From Pyricularia pennisetigena (Eukaryota; Ascomycota; Sordariomycetes; Magnaporthales; Pyriculariaceae), in assembly GCF_004337985.1 (NCBI RefSeq), contig NC_043741.1, positions 1,368,269 through 1,432,268 of the forward strand: DNA of 64,000 nt. The letters are read 5' to 3'. Shown here piece by piece: positions 11,601 to 22,885 of this stretch (the stretch's first letter is position 1; every line of letters begins with the position of its first letter). Position numbers and translations under genes: made by a program. The notes below the pieces were generated by a model that was given only the letters and a program-made list of their open reading frames with translations, had not been told where the DNA came from and did no database searches.

Positions 11601-14600
11601 TATGGGATGGCAATCGCAATCTGGAGAATACCATCCACCGAGCAGAAACACGCGGGACCTGGGACCCCGGGAACCGAACGACGGAACTTCGCCATCGCGC
11701 CTGCTCTTTGGCTACTCAAGTCTAAACCATCAAGGTAACCTTTTGGTTTCGAGAGGCCTCTTAAGAGAAGGGAAAAAAAATACCCAAAAAACCCCCGTTT
11801 TTTGCAGCCCACCCCTGGCATTTGAATGACGTTTGACTGGGATGAGGCCTTGGAAGGAGTGCAACGTTATGGGGAACCATAAAGACAAATCGCATAGAGG
11901 GGAGTGGAAAAAGAAAGAATGACAAAAATAAATAAAAAGTTTTCTATGATAAGATAGAAGGGAAAAATTAATAACAGAGCAAAGTTTTTTTTTCTTTCTT
12001 TTTTTTTTCTATTTTCCTCTTGTCCATACGAGAATCTCATCAAAACATCCCTGAGAGAGAGCCAAAAGCAAATTGGCAAGGACCACGCTTCACGGCGGTC
12101 AGTTGGATGGGTTTTGATCAGGGGTGTGTTTGAGGTTTGACCAGGTTCCCCAAATGACCCCACCAACATCGGTCTTCCCTGTCTATAATGCCGATCTTCA
12201 GCCCTTTTTGGACGTCGTTTTGCTATTTCTCTTTATTTTTATTTTTTATTTTTTTTATCTTTTCTTTTCGACTGTTTCTGTGCGTGTCTCCAGGTAATGT
12301 TCTCTTTTGGTGAAGGCGCGCCGGAAAAGAATAGTGCGGCGAGCTCTGTCTCGCGAGATGATATCATGCCGGTGAAATTAGAGCGAGGAAGAGCCGTGCA
12401 AGTGGCATGCGGCCATCCCGATCTATAACCATCCATGACTACGTTTGATGCGGTTTTTGGTCTGTCAAGGTAACCTAAGCTAGTACTCCTGTGTATACCG
12501 ACGCTCCTTTTTCTGTCTGTTTGGTAAATCTCTCATCTGCTATTGGACTAAGTGGTCCCTTGAAAACACAAAAAAAAAAAGAGAGAAGATACGAGCACAA
12601 CCTGGTACCCCCGGAATAATAGGAAGCGAGAGAGAGAAATGGAAAAGTTTGAAACGAAACAAAAAAGGGTAAAAAAGGTTCGCCTGACGATCCCCCAACA
12701 ATTCTAGCCGTTAAAATTGCTGCGGAGATTTCTATCCTGTCCCATGATCCCATTATGGATGAATGTAGGCTTGGAAGGGAACTAGCTTGTATGTACACGC
12801 CCCCATTCGCGTGGAGTTGAGCGTTTGGTTTCTTTTTTGCTGCGGACTTTTTCTACGTTATTCCCAATATCCCACGTGTTCCTGGTGCCTGAGAATCTGA
12901 TTCAAGATCTCCATATTCTCCAGCTATGATGTACTGTAGACGGGATCGTCATGCTAAGCCCATAGTGGCCGAGCATGTATCAAAGTTTTCTCAAACCAAG
13001 ACTTGTGTTGCACGAGAGTCGGCAAGGCTTGCACTTGTGGAGGGGAACTTGGCAGTAAGGTGAAGAAAAGGGGCAGGGAAAACAAACTAACGAAAGGAAA
13101 GAAGAAGCAGAACAAAGGGGGCGTGTGGTGGTCCTCCAACAGACCATGAGTGATCTCGTGCCTGCTGGACCCTGAGTTTTTTTTTATTCTTATTATTCTC
13201 GCTGACCAAAAGGCGTCTTGTGCAATCCAAAAACCGGTATGCAAAAAAATCTCCCAATTCTCCGAGTTCACGTCCGAACGGACTCGTGCTAGACTGGTCA
13301 CGGTTCCTGACCGGGGGAGCCGGGTGGCGCGGTAAAAAAATAAAAAGTAGGACTTTTATTCGTCTTGAAGAGACTAGCTCATGCTCACAAAGGACACCAA
13401 CGAAAAAGAATGACAAGCCACCCGCCCTGGTTAGACACGCCGCGCAGCGATAGCGCGTCTCCTACCGCGACTCTGACCGGGTTTAATATGATGGAATTGT
13501 GCCTGAGCCAACTCAAAATTTGGCTCCGGCAATAAGCCACCATGAATCCCTTTTTTTCTTTTCCGTCTTCTTTTATTCTTTCTTTAATCCCCTTCAAAGC
13601 CGGGGCTAATCACTTTTTTTTGTTCATGGGATAGGAATCGGCCGAGTGACCTTCCACCCCAAACACTAGAGCATATTCTAACACCTATGCTTAGGGGAGG
13701 GCGGTAAGCTATCGAAACAAATTACCTAGGCAGGCAAGTAAGAAAAACAAATATTGACATGTGGCTGTCTCGAGTCTCTCTTGTTTTGCCAGGACGGAAC
13801 GGCACTTGAGTCCGGCGGCGTTTTGATGTGGTTCCAACCGTCCATATATTACGTTGTAAAAGAAACGTTTAGCTTCTTTGTGGTTCCTGGACCTGTTGTT
13901 GGCCCGTTCGATTTCGACCAACACAAGACACCTACCAATTTTACCTTTGGGACATGTCATTTATCCCAACGCCCCCTAGTTAAAATGGCGCCGAGGCATG
14001 CGCCGGGACGGCACATCTTAGATCATGTCTCAGTCACTTCACTGCCATTCTTTTGATGTTTAGTTGTCACCTCTTCCGAGATTTATCTGATAATAACATC
14101 TGTCACCACCTCCTTAATGAGGAACGACGCATTAGATTGATCGTCGGCTTTGTTGCGATCTTGGTGGGCAGCATTTGGTTCAGATTCTGAACCCCTTTTG
14201 TTCATGCAAGCGGGTATCCCAGTGATTGATATCAAGGTTTTTACTTGTTTTGCACTGTGCTCTGTCGCATTGGTGTCATGTCTTGGTTTGCCGGCAGTTG
14301 TCTTGCTTGGACTGACTACATACAGCACATTATCATTCTTCATTGTAATGCGCAACTTACTCGCTTGGTCGACTCGATTGCATTATGCCCCATTCACCCC
14401 CTTGGTAGTGCCTGCCCTGCATAGGTTGCCTGGTGTGATAGGGGCTTGCATAAGTCCATTTCGTCATCATACGTTACCTTGGTTGGGCAGGTTCCTCCCA
14501 GATAGGTAGGTAACCATCAGCAGTAAGTAGAAGTATCTAGGTACCTCTTCTGCTCCATCTTCTTGGCGGTACGGTTGCATGCAGGGTAAGCCATAAATTG

Positions 14601-15530
14601 AAGTGCTGACGACGACACGGGGGTGCTTTCTCAACATTGTACTGTACAACCGTTCAACATGCAAGTTCAAGGGTAGCTTCAGTTGTCTTGCTATAGTTTG
14701 CGGCTATTCATTATGTCTCCTGCCTGTATATTAACTCGATCGATACTACCTCAAAGTCTGGGCATGGAAAAATTTGCAAACCTAGGCATGGTTATGGGAT
14801 GTTGTTGTCGTCCGATTCAGATGCATCTACCGTTTTGTTTGTATCTTCTTGGGGTATGCTTACATCTTTTCCCCAACACGTATCATGGGAGGTTGGGGGA
14901 TAGTACCCATAGCCAGCACTGGGGACTCCAACCACGTGTAAGGAACAAAAAATAAAAATTAAAATAAAAAGATTTAAAGAAAAAATTAAATAAATAAAAC
15001 CGAAAGGACATAAAAATCCCGCAAAACTCATAACCGTGAACGTTATATGGGTATAGATTAGTACGTGGGTAAGCTTTTTGTCTCCTTTTGCCGCGTTTTC
15101 GATAATGATCGACATGTTGAAGCCCAACGTCTATCAAGGGTAGGCCTGTGGAAAATATTTTTACCAACTGACTTATACAAAGAATAAAAGATAATAACCA
15201 CATGAGTCCACTTGCATTTAGTAACAAACATGCTATATAAACTGAAATTATAAACTTATGCCTTCACCGACAGGAGGACATGGGGCTCAAAGTTACGGAT
15301 AGTAGTAGTAATATGCAAGATAGAGCTGTATCAACGACTGTGATACCATCTAGATCGCAGATCTGTGCAGATTATGGCGATCGGTCAGCCTTGGGAGCAG
15401 ACCCCAGAGAAAGAAGGAGGAAAAAATCTCCTCGAGCTGTCACACGTCGATCCACCGACCAGGTCAACGTATCTTTGGTCAAATATGCTCAGCTCACGAT
15501 GCCCAGGATGAGAGTTTAAATTAGCCTTTA
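5651..15530. other. large gene-poor intergenic stretch
   Basis: About 9.9 kb without a recognisable gene. It contains numerous A/T homopolymers (for example A near 6030-6044, A at 10239-10257, T at 10311-10326), ACCT/AGGT runs (6465-6480, 14502-14512) and a TACCTAGGTA palindrome at 7811-7820. An extremely A/T-rich segment lies at 14943-15000. Open frames up to 175 codons occur but show no family resemblance and often cross homopolymers. Small conserved or lineage-specific genes cannot be excluded. Confidence 0.5.
6695..6853 (+). CDS. speculative 52-residue secreted-type ORF
   Basis: From the internal ATG at 6695 the frame gives 52 codons. It begins with a hydrophobic stretch (MALVYMALTIFVFFCDAASPA) resembling a signal peptide with a possible cleavage after ASPA, followed by a short polar tail with two cysteines. 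The frame also opens upstream to an ATG at 6485 without a clear domain. A CCCTACAG acceptor-like site lies at about 6655-6662. There is no homologue in memory and it may be chance. Confidence 0.12.
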   Translation: MALVYMALTIFVFFCDAASPALVDGDLCREWRALEKCSEVNLLPGTDNKQNT

Positions 15531-16019
15531 CTGACGCGTTCTAGAAAGCCAGTAAGCTGTAGAGGTGACCCTTGCGCTCGCGGCTGATGAGCAACATGCG
15601 GCTCGCGTCCCATGGGCGTGCCGATCCTAACCGCCATCGCTCGTTCGACACGCCCCTTCGAGCAGCTTCATGAGTCTTGTCCATCGCCGCATCTCCGCCC
15701 TCGGCCACAACGGGGGTACGTGGCTATGGGACTGGTTAATCCACCTACACAAAGCTCGTAGTCACGCACAAAGGATGGTAGAAGTGGTGTGTTACGCGTT
15801 ACATGTCATAATAACAAGTGGCAGTTGTAATTAAAGATATCATGCACCAATATTAAGTTTCAAACACAACAAAGACGGGTGGGAGAACAGCTTTTCTATG
15901 ATTCAGTCGGGCTATAACCACATTTTACCTTGTTTGATCAGCGGAAGCCCCAGAATACCATGAGCGAGATACCCGGCCACATGTTGTAAGCGACGGACCT
16001 GTCGAGCTCACCCACTGTG
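15531..16019 (-). pseudogene. possible decayed 3' gene fragment
   Basis: On the minus strand a textbook acceptor (TTTTCTCACAG, ending at 16015) precedes a 77-nt open segment (16014-15938). It reads through ELDRSVAYNMWP and a hydrophobic ISLMVFWGFR to a TGA, like a terminal exon of a membrane protein. Further down, a locally GC-rich island (about 15545-15715) has a minus-strand frame of roughly 60 codons, containing RPWDASRMLLISRERKGHL and ending in TAG near 15543. No upstream exon with a clear donor could be joined. No family is recognised. Confidence 0.2.
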
Positions 16020-17069
16020 AGAAAACAGTAAAGGAAAGATAGGTGGAACCATCCAAAGGGGTGTATCGAACGAGCTCTTGTTGTACTCAAGTGAACCTTA
16101 ACAGAGCCTGCCCCATCTGGATCACTATACGTTTGGAAAGGACATCTCAGCTTGAACAAAGTGTCATGTCCTGTGACACGACATGCATACGACGAACCCC
16201 TAGGTTTTATGCTCGCCAAATATACAAGCACTTTGTACTGAATACCAAGGCTAAAGAGCTCTAGTCACTGTTCCTGAAGTAGCTAGATACTGGTCGTATT
16301 TCAATGTAAAATATGCTCTGTCTGATCTGGCAGACGCATCTAGCAATGAACATCTGATAATATCCTAAAATTGCTACAGGCATATTCTGACTGAACATCG
16401 GGCTTCCCTCATGTACTTGGCTTGTATATAAGCCTCTGACAGCTTCTAGGAATATCTTGAAAAGGCAAGACATGGAATTCGAGCTGAGAGCTTTTTATAT
16501 CTCATCACAGCCCAAACTAAACATTCATCCAGACCTAAGAAACACCCGCCATACATATCCAAGACAGACAGGAAGATGTGGTCTTCGATAAGAGTTATTA
16601 TACTACTTACCTGAATATGTGGCTCTCGTCTATGTGTTGTTATTTAGCGAGCCGAAAGATAGTATGGCAAGGGAGGTGACCCTAAGGACGATGATCGTAG
16701 GGCTTATCTCTGAGTCCGGAAGTGGTGTTTTTGTCTGAACTCCCGGGAGTAAAGCTCATCTGGCAAAGTCGAGGCACAAGTCGACCGAACAAAAGACTAC
16801 ATTGGTTATGAGTACGTACGCATGAAGTTATCGTGGAGGAGCCATCGCCCAACCATCAATACCGGGACTCGTGGGTATTTACTTGAAATGCGCACTCTTA
16901 CTCTGTTGATACCTGAAGGAAACTACCATCCAGATTAAAACGAAAAAGAAAAATAGAGTTTTCTGTCTTCCAGTAAGAATGAAGTTATAATAGTCCACAA
17001 AGACTGATCTTATGAATCTATATAACTGGGTTGGGGATCTAGGCAGTACACAAAAAGATATAAAACGGC
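16020..17069. other. intergenic, moderately A/T-rich
   Basis: No gene was found. There is a mixed A/T-rich sequence upstream of the possible gene fragment and downstream of the first 5S gene. Open frames are below 80 codons and featureless. Confidence 0.5.
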
Positions 17070-17074
17070 AAAAA
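17070..17074 (-). terminator. Pol III terminator of 5S copy A
   Basis: The 5S transcript ends in a run of five T on the minus strand, beginning at the last base of the RNA. This is the normal RNA polymerase III stop. Confidence 0.75.
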
Positions 17075-17192
17075 CATACAACACCGAGGATTCCCCAGTG
17101 GTCACCCACCTGAGTACTAATTCGGCCCTCACTGGTTTAACTAAGGGAGAGCGGACGGGATCCCGTGTATTCCAATGGATATGGTCGTATGT
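17074..17192 (-). rRNA. 5S ribosomal RNA, copy A
   Basis: A 119-nt minus-strand sequence with the fungal 5S layout. The 5' end ACATACGACC pairs with the 3' end GTTGTATGT to form helix I. The internal GATCCCGTCCGCTCTCCC and GTGAGGGCCGAA segments match 5S, as does the GGTGGGTGACCAC segment. It has a T-run terminator and a TATAAT box at -29 to -24. It differs from copy B at seven positions, all C/T. At positions 14 and 18 the U in this copy still pairs as G-U, so the gene is probably functional. Dispersed single 5S genes are usual in filamentous ascomycetes. Confidence 0.93.
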
Positions 17193-17215
17193 ACCGGTGC
17201 CCGTCGTACAGCAAC

Positions 17216-17221
17216 ATTATA
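17216..17221 (-). promoter_or_regulatory. TATA-like box of 5S copy A
   Basis: TATAAT on the minus strand at -29 to -24 relative to the 5S start. Upstream TATA elements at this distance are known for Neurospora 5S genes. Confidence 0.6.
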
Positions 17222-17372
17222 ATTTGGTCTTTGGCAAAAAATCCAACCTTTGGTGCAAAATAGCACGTTACAGAATTATGCAGCAATCCCTTTTTTGTTT
17301 CTTTTTTTCTTTGGGGAATATTATATAATTATATTTAACACACAGGTATTGGATTCAAAAAAAAAGAAAGCG

Positions 17373-17383
17373 AAAAAACAAAA
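17373..17383 (-). terminator. Pol III terminator of 5S copy B
   Basis: Directly after the 3' end the minus strand reads C-TTTT-G-TTTTTT, a double T-run expected to stop RNA polymerase III. Confidence 0.75.
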
Positions 17384-17384
17384 G

Positions 17385-17503
17385 ACATACAACACCGAGG
17401 ATTCCCCAGTGGTCACCCACCTGAGTACTAGTTCGGCCCTCACTGGTTTGACTAGGGGAGAGCGGACGGGATCCCGTATATTCCAGTGGGTGTGGTCGTA
17501 TGT
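17385..17503 (-). rRNA. 5S ribosomal RNA, copy B
   Basis: A second 119-nt 5S gene in the same orientation, 311 bp from copy A. It has the closing helix ACATACGACC/GTTGTATGT and a fully paired helix II (CCCACTGG with CCAGTGAGGG). It also has a T-run terminator and an ATAAAA box at -30 to -25. The sequence between the two copies and their upstream flanks is not visibly duplicated, so this does not look like a recent unit tandem. Confidence 0.95.
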
Positions 17504-17527
17504 GAAATATCATGGTTGCTGAGTGAA

Positions 17528-17533
17528 TTTTAT
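17528..17533 (-). promoter_or_regulatory. TATA-like box of 5S copy B
   Basis: ATAAAA on the minus strand at -30 to -25 from the 5S start. It matches the position of the box upstream of copy A although the surrounding flanks differ. Confidence 0.55.
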
Positions 17534-18525
17534 CGGGAATATCTTTGCCGATGACGATGTGAGCCACCCGCCCCTTCGCAGCCAGCCACGTCGAGGTGCA
17601 CATGTGAACGGCTAGCCTACTATTTCCTGTCGCACATATAGCTTCTTTCGAATTCTTTGGGGCTGGCCAGCTGTTGCAGGGAAAGCTTAGTTCTACAGCT
17701 GCTTCCCTGACAACCAATTGGTTCTATTCTATCTCACTTGATGCTGACCGGCATGGACTGCATTGCACCTGAATCTCAAACGACTCTCAAGCTTCTGCTG
17801 GAAATACCAGAGTCCTGCTTTGAGCTCCTCAACTGTCCTGATGCTACAAACGTTCAGCCGGTTCCTCATTCGAGTTCCCTTTATAATAAGGTGTAGCATA
17901 GCCTAGTCGGCGGTCTGCAAATCCACTGCTGGTACAGCCGTAGGCGATATTGGGTCAAACTTCCACGTATGCCGTCCATGGGTCGAACAAGCATCGCAAC
18001 AGAAATAGTTCAGCATCTGTCACGAGATCAGGCGTTACCAAGGTCAAAGTCTGGTTGCCCGGGTATTCCTGTTCCGTACTGTAGGCTTTTCAGGAGTTGA
18101 TATTGAGCATAATTCATGGCTTGAACTGCTTGCTTGTCCGAGCAGCCCTCCAAATATTGTGTACCATTTCCGATTGACTACTACTGCCTGCTGTATTTGA
18201 CGTCCAGTTCTCTCAGCTCAGAACGCAGCACAAATTAGGACATGGTAGAAGGTTGAAAGAATCTTGGTCACCTGATGAAGTCCAGTTGGTAGCCACGGCT
18301 GACGTTACAGATCAGATCTTGATAAGATAAGATTAGATCACCATCCCAAAAGATTGACATTGATGCCTTAGGCCAAATAGATCCTTTCCTGTTGCTGATT
18401 CGTCCAAAGGCTAAATCCATACCGGTTGTCACCGGTCCTCGGCTTAACCTTCAACCTACCGCATAGATGCCATTTCAGGGATCCCTCCCACCGTCGACAG
18501 ATAATTCGACGCGACCACGGCACCA
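17534..18525. other. intergenic between 5S genes and LCL3
   Basis: No gene is recognisable. The stretch ends in the presumptive promoter and leader of LCL3. A GATAAGATAAGATTAGATC cluster near 18318-18338 resembles GATA-factor sites, but it is not proven regulatory. Confidence 0.45.
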
Positions 18526-18537
18526 ATGATGAGGTAG
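18526..18537 (+). promoter_or_regulatory. minimal uORF upstream of LCL3
   Basis: ATG ATG AGG TAG, a three-codon upstream ORF ending 39 nt before the LCL3 start. It is in the transcript only if transcription starts upstream of it. Confidence 0.3.
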
Positions 18538-18576
18538 CCCCGCGAGCTGGTTCAAGCAAGTTCCGGAAAGCACATA

Positions 18577-19485
18577 ATGTGGTGGCCATGGAGCAGCGAC
18601 AAGAGCTCCGACGGCCCAAAGCCCGCGCGACATTGGAATGAAAGCCTGAACAAGACGGATTGGGAACATTACAAGGAACCGCGGAACTGGGTACCTACCG
18701 CGATCGCCACGACCACCATATTGGTCGCCGTCAAGTTCTACCGCTCCTATCTGCGTCGCATCCCAGGAACAAACTACATACACCCGGGCTTCTTCCGCAG
18801 GAGGAGCCTCTTTGGCCGCGTAACTAGCGTGGGCGACGGCGACAACTTCCACCTGTTCCATACGCCCGGCGGACGACTGGCAGGGTGGAGCTGGCTGAGG
18901 AGCATACCGACCGAGCGAAAGGCGCTCAAGGGCAAGACTGTAGGTTTTTTTTTTTTTTTTTTTTTTTGCGACGATCCTGGCGTAGAGGATTGCACCCCTC
19001 CCTCCCGGACGACGTCAAGCCAGCCACAGGGACCTTTCCTCGCCAACGTAGCCCGCTAACTCCAAACAAACCAGATCCCCGTCCGCATCGCCGGAGTCGA
19101 CGCCCCAGAAGCAGCGCATTTCGGACGAGAGGCCCAGCCGTTCAGCGCCGAAGCGTTGGACTTCCTCAAGTCCTACATACTCGGCCGCAATGTGCGAACC
19201 TATATCTACAGGCGGGATCAGTACGAACGGGTTGTCGGGACGGTGTGGGTGCGCCGTTGGCTCTTTAGGAGGGATGTCGGCCTGGAGATGATAAAGCGTG
19301 GGCTGGCCACGGTGTACGACGCCAAGATCGGCGCAGAGTTTGGTGGATTGGAGGCAAAGTACCGTGCTGCTGAAGCAAAGGCTAAAATGAAGAAGCTGGG
19401 CATGTGGGGAGGGAAAGGAAAATTTGAAAGCCCGAGAGAGTACAAGAATAGACACGCGTCGACTAGCGAGACGAAGTTGAGCTAG
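18577..19485 (+). CDS. LCL3-type SNase-domain endonuclease (2 exons)
   Basis: Exons 18577-18939 and 19075-19485 give 257 residues. The 135-nt intron has donor GTAGGT followed by T23, a GCTAAC branch and an AACCAG acceptor. The N-terminus has a Trp-rich start, then a single membrane segment (about 39-56, [15 protein letters not shown]). A staphylococcal-nuclease fold follows. The active-site region is visible as [10 protein letters not shown] and, just after the junction, [10 protein letters not shown]. The distal basic [11 protein letters not shown] stretch probably supplies the second arginine. The length and layout match fungal Lcl3 proteins, mitochondrial-membrane probable endonucleases. 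The C-terminus (KMKKLGMW) is also typical of the family. Confidence is high in the identity and lower in the biological role, which is poorly known. Confidence 0.93.
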
Positions 19486-22400
19486 AGAAAATGTCACCAC
19501 GATTAGTCCTGGGAGTGTTTACAATCACGAGCACCATAGGTACGCAATCATGTGATGATTATAATGGATATGAAAACTGAGTTCAAGTCTCAAAAGTTAA
19601 TCACTTACTGCGCGTTACGACTTTTCCCCAGACACTGGTTACTATACCTTCTTATCTAAGATCAGTGGTGTGTTGACTTGGTTGCATCTATAACCGCATG
19701 ATGCCTTGTGTCGCTTTTATGCATACTGAAGTGAAATTGCATGGGATGATGGCAATACAATTACTTTGTGGGGTACTTGCTTGGTGCTTACAGACCGATG
19801 GTGTTGTTTCATGGTCCGATCTATTTTCTTCCTTTGCCGCTTCCATAAGCCCTTCGGAAAAATGGGCCGAGTAGTAAAGGTTCCACCTATTCAAAGCACG
19901 GCTGGGGCTGGTTCCCGCGAAAAGCCAAGCATAAATCATCTTCAGAGTGAACTTCCATCACCATCATGACAAGATACCGTGGTCAGAGGAGGGGTATGAT
20001 CGTCGCCAGGAAACAAACAGCCCGGCTTGCATGAGCGCATGGCACCGAACTTTGCTTCTGCGAGAATATAGAGATCGCGTACCCGATCTAGTTGTTGCAT
20101 ACGTGACCTTGTGATTGCATCAGGCGGCATGATTTTTGGCCATGAAAGATGTGCATTCGATGGGGTCGATCGAGACAAGGAAACCCGAGCTAGATTCTGG
20201 GGAACCTGAATGCATTCTACCTGAAAACCTGAGATTTGCATCTCTGCATGTTAGTGGTACTGCCACATGCGACAAACATCAAGTGTTTCATGCATGTAGG
20301 GGGCAGCCCGTCAACGCTGGGCAACGGCCAGAAGTGATAGAAGCGCAGTTAAGACGTCTGAGCAAATCTTGATTTATCTTTTGGATATAGCTCGCAATCG
20401 GTGGTTGGTACCGAAACAGAAACAAAGGAAGAAAGACCACGCAGGTATTCCCGATGATATATTTGCTCAGCTATCGCTCAATCAATCAAAAAAAAAAAAA
20501 AAAAAAAAAAAACGTCAACCTGTCGTAATTTCTCCATCGTATCGTGTCAGCTCTCATCAGCTACCTCACTCTGGGGTCCGGAAATAGAATTGCGTACAGG
20601 ATAGCCATGCCAAGTCTCCGCGCCGCCTCGCCTATTTCAATTTTTAACCTGAATGCTAGAAGCTGCGGCCATGGACACCAGGCGTTTTGTTTATATTACT
20701 TTGTAAACCTTCTATTCGCTCTAGCTCGCCGTAGACGGACGCAATATTGGTTGCATTGATGAATGTCTACTTGAGATCCAAGATCGAGCTACTATCGCTC
20801 CAGGAGGGAATCCACCTGATGTGGCTTGCAATCCGGGGCTTTTTGACAGGTTGCTTGCTCGCTTGCCTTTCCCCTCACTTGGATTTCTTTCTTTTCTCTC
20901 TACAGTAGTAGCTGGAGCCAAGTAGCCTCCCCGTAAACTGACAGCTGCCCCGTTCGTGCTGTTAGTGCCGAACTAGCCCCTGACAAGAGAAATTGAGTGG
21001 CATTGGAATAGCCTGCCCAGATAATCCAAGCCCTCCAGATTGCGCAAGCACAAGCCCAGCAGAGTGGATTGGCGCCTAGGACACATGCAGCCAACAGATG
21101 AACCGAGTTGTCGTCCGCACTTTTTGAGTCGTGTTCGGCTGGCCTATCATAATCAGAGGCTTGATCCTGTCCCCTCTTTCGTGTGTGGTTGATCCGTAAT
21201 TAATGGGCAAGGAGGCTTTGGCTTTACTTGTTTTCCGTCGAACCTTTCTTGATTGGCAAGAGGCGGTGGCCACTTTCTAGTAGTTGCAGGAGATTAAGCT
21301 CTCGACTTTTTTTTTCTCCAACTTTCATTTTGCATTCCTTTTCTAGCATCCTGTCATCAGTTCATTCTCTACCCACGCTCCTTCTGCTCGCGCCTCAATT
21401 TTGGGTGAGCCCACTCTCCGTCACCGCTGCGGAGTAGAGGGCAATCAACCGCAGTCACTCGTTTCCAGTCATGTAAGGATCCCAACCCCTGATCAGACAT
21501 TGGCCGCAGGCACATAGTGTTCCGTGCTGGTTGGTGCTCGCCGCTAGGCTTTATCACCCCGTCTCTGGTTCGTTTTTGATCAGAGATCGTCTCTGGGATT
21601 TTTCAAGCTGATCTCTTTGACAGCGTCGACCGGCTCTTTTTTTTTTCTTCTCATTTTCAATTAATTTTACTTCTCTTTTGCACTCTCTAGCAGTTCTTCA
21701 CACTATTTTTGATTTTGTTTTTCTTATGGCCTTTTGATTAAATTAGCTCGTTTGCGACGTACCATCCATTCTGCACGCCGACAGCCAACCAGCAGTTCCG
21801 TAGCCTTCGGTCCCTGTCTCCATCCCATTTTCAGTGTAACGTGGGCGTCTGGTACCTTTCTTTGTGACAAAGCGTTCAAGCTCTTCGTCGTTCCATTCCC
21901 GCTTCGGTCGAGACAAAGAAAGAAGAGAAGAAAAAGAAGAAAAAAGACAAGCACGGAATCAGGAGAGTCTGAGACGACCGACCAAAGAATAAGGTAAGGT
22001 ACTCACCTCTTTCTTTCAATTGTTACACCTGTTGGCTGTTCGTGTTTTACGGACTTGTTCTTCAAGACAAACCCAGCCATCCGTTTTTTGACTTTACGGG
22101 TTCTCAGGGTCAGGGCCAGGGGTCGGTAGCACCCTAACCTGATTTTAGCGACATCAAATTGACCGCTCTGGCCAATCAGAGACATTCATCTAGTCCCGTC
22201 TGTCGCAAACCCACCGGGAACGCTCCATTGCAGCCAATTTCCTCTATCCAGCCTAACCTCACTGCCGTTAGCTTGAGTCGCGCGTGTCACGCCAAAGAAT
22301 TTCAATTGCACCCGTTCCTGGATCGATCGAGCCAACCAACTCACAATTTGATGGGCCTGACGGAACGCTGGATCCATCAATCGATTGCACACAGCAACCG

Positions 22401-22753
22401 CTAAACACAACTCATTCTCTTCATTCCAAACCAAACAACGTCTAGATTCCACAGCTTGCATAGCCGAATGCGCGGGAATCAAATCTGCTTGCTCCTGTTG
22501 TTCAACAGTATTTAGATTTGTCAACTAAGAAAGAGTATCGAGCGCATTAACCACCTCATCGACCGACCGACTGACCCACGCTCGTTTTAACCCTCGACGA
22601 CTCGCGCTTGAACGAACACGCATCGCCCGGCCACGCTCACGGACCGAAAACCACGTCAACGAGCACTAGACAAAATTCAATAATCGTGCACGCTTGCAAC
22701 TTTCTGGTCGGGACCTCCCTCGTCGGTACCATAGCTTTTGCCGTTTTCCTCAC
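19486..22753. other. intergenic between LCL3 and RAX2
   Basis: No recognisable gene in about 3.3 kb. It contains an A25 run at 20488-20512. The rightmost 1-1.5 kb is C/T-rich and is probably the RAX2 promoter and leader. A GTAAGG donor-like site at about 21995 could mark a leader intron. Open frames of up to about 112 codons were seen on both strands without domains. Confidence 0.45.
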
Positions 22754-22855
22754 ATGGCTCTCTCGTAGCCCGACCTCATGATCCGTGCATTTTTTGCCGT
22801 CACTCAAGTTCTACCGGGGACGACGGCCACACGACGCACCGATCGTTTGAGGTAG
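22754..22855 (+). promoter_or_regulatory. two uORFs in the RAX2 leader
   Basis: A four-codon uORF (22754-22768, ATG...TAG) and a 25-codon uORF (22778-22855) precede the RAX2 start at 22886; the second ends 30 nt before it. If present in the mRNA they could reduce initiation at the main start. Confidence 0.35.
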
Positions 22856-22885
22856 GCTTCAGCTGCCTGGCGAGATAGTCTCGAG

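Noticed and set aside
18945..18967. T23 run as a coding disruption in LCL3
   Set aside because: It lies just inside the intron donor, not in an exon.
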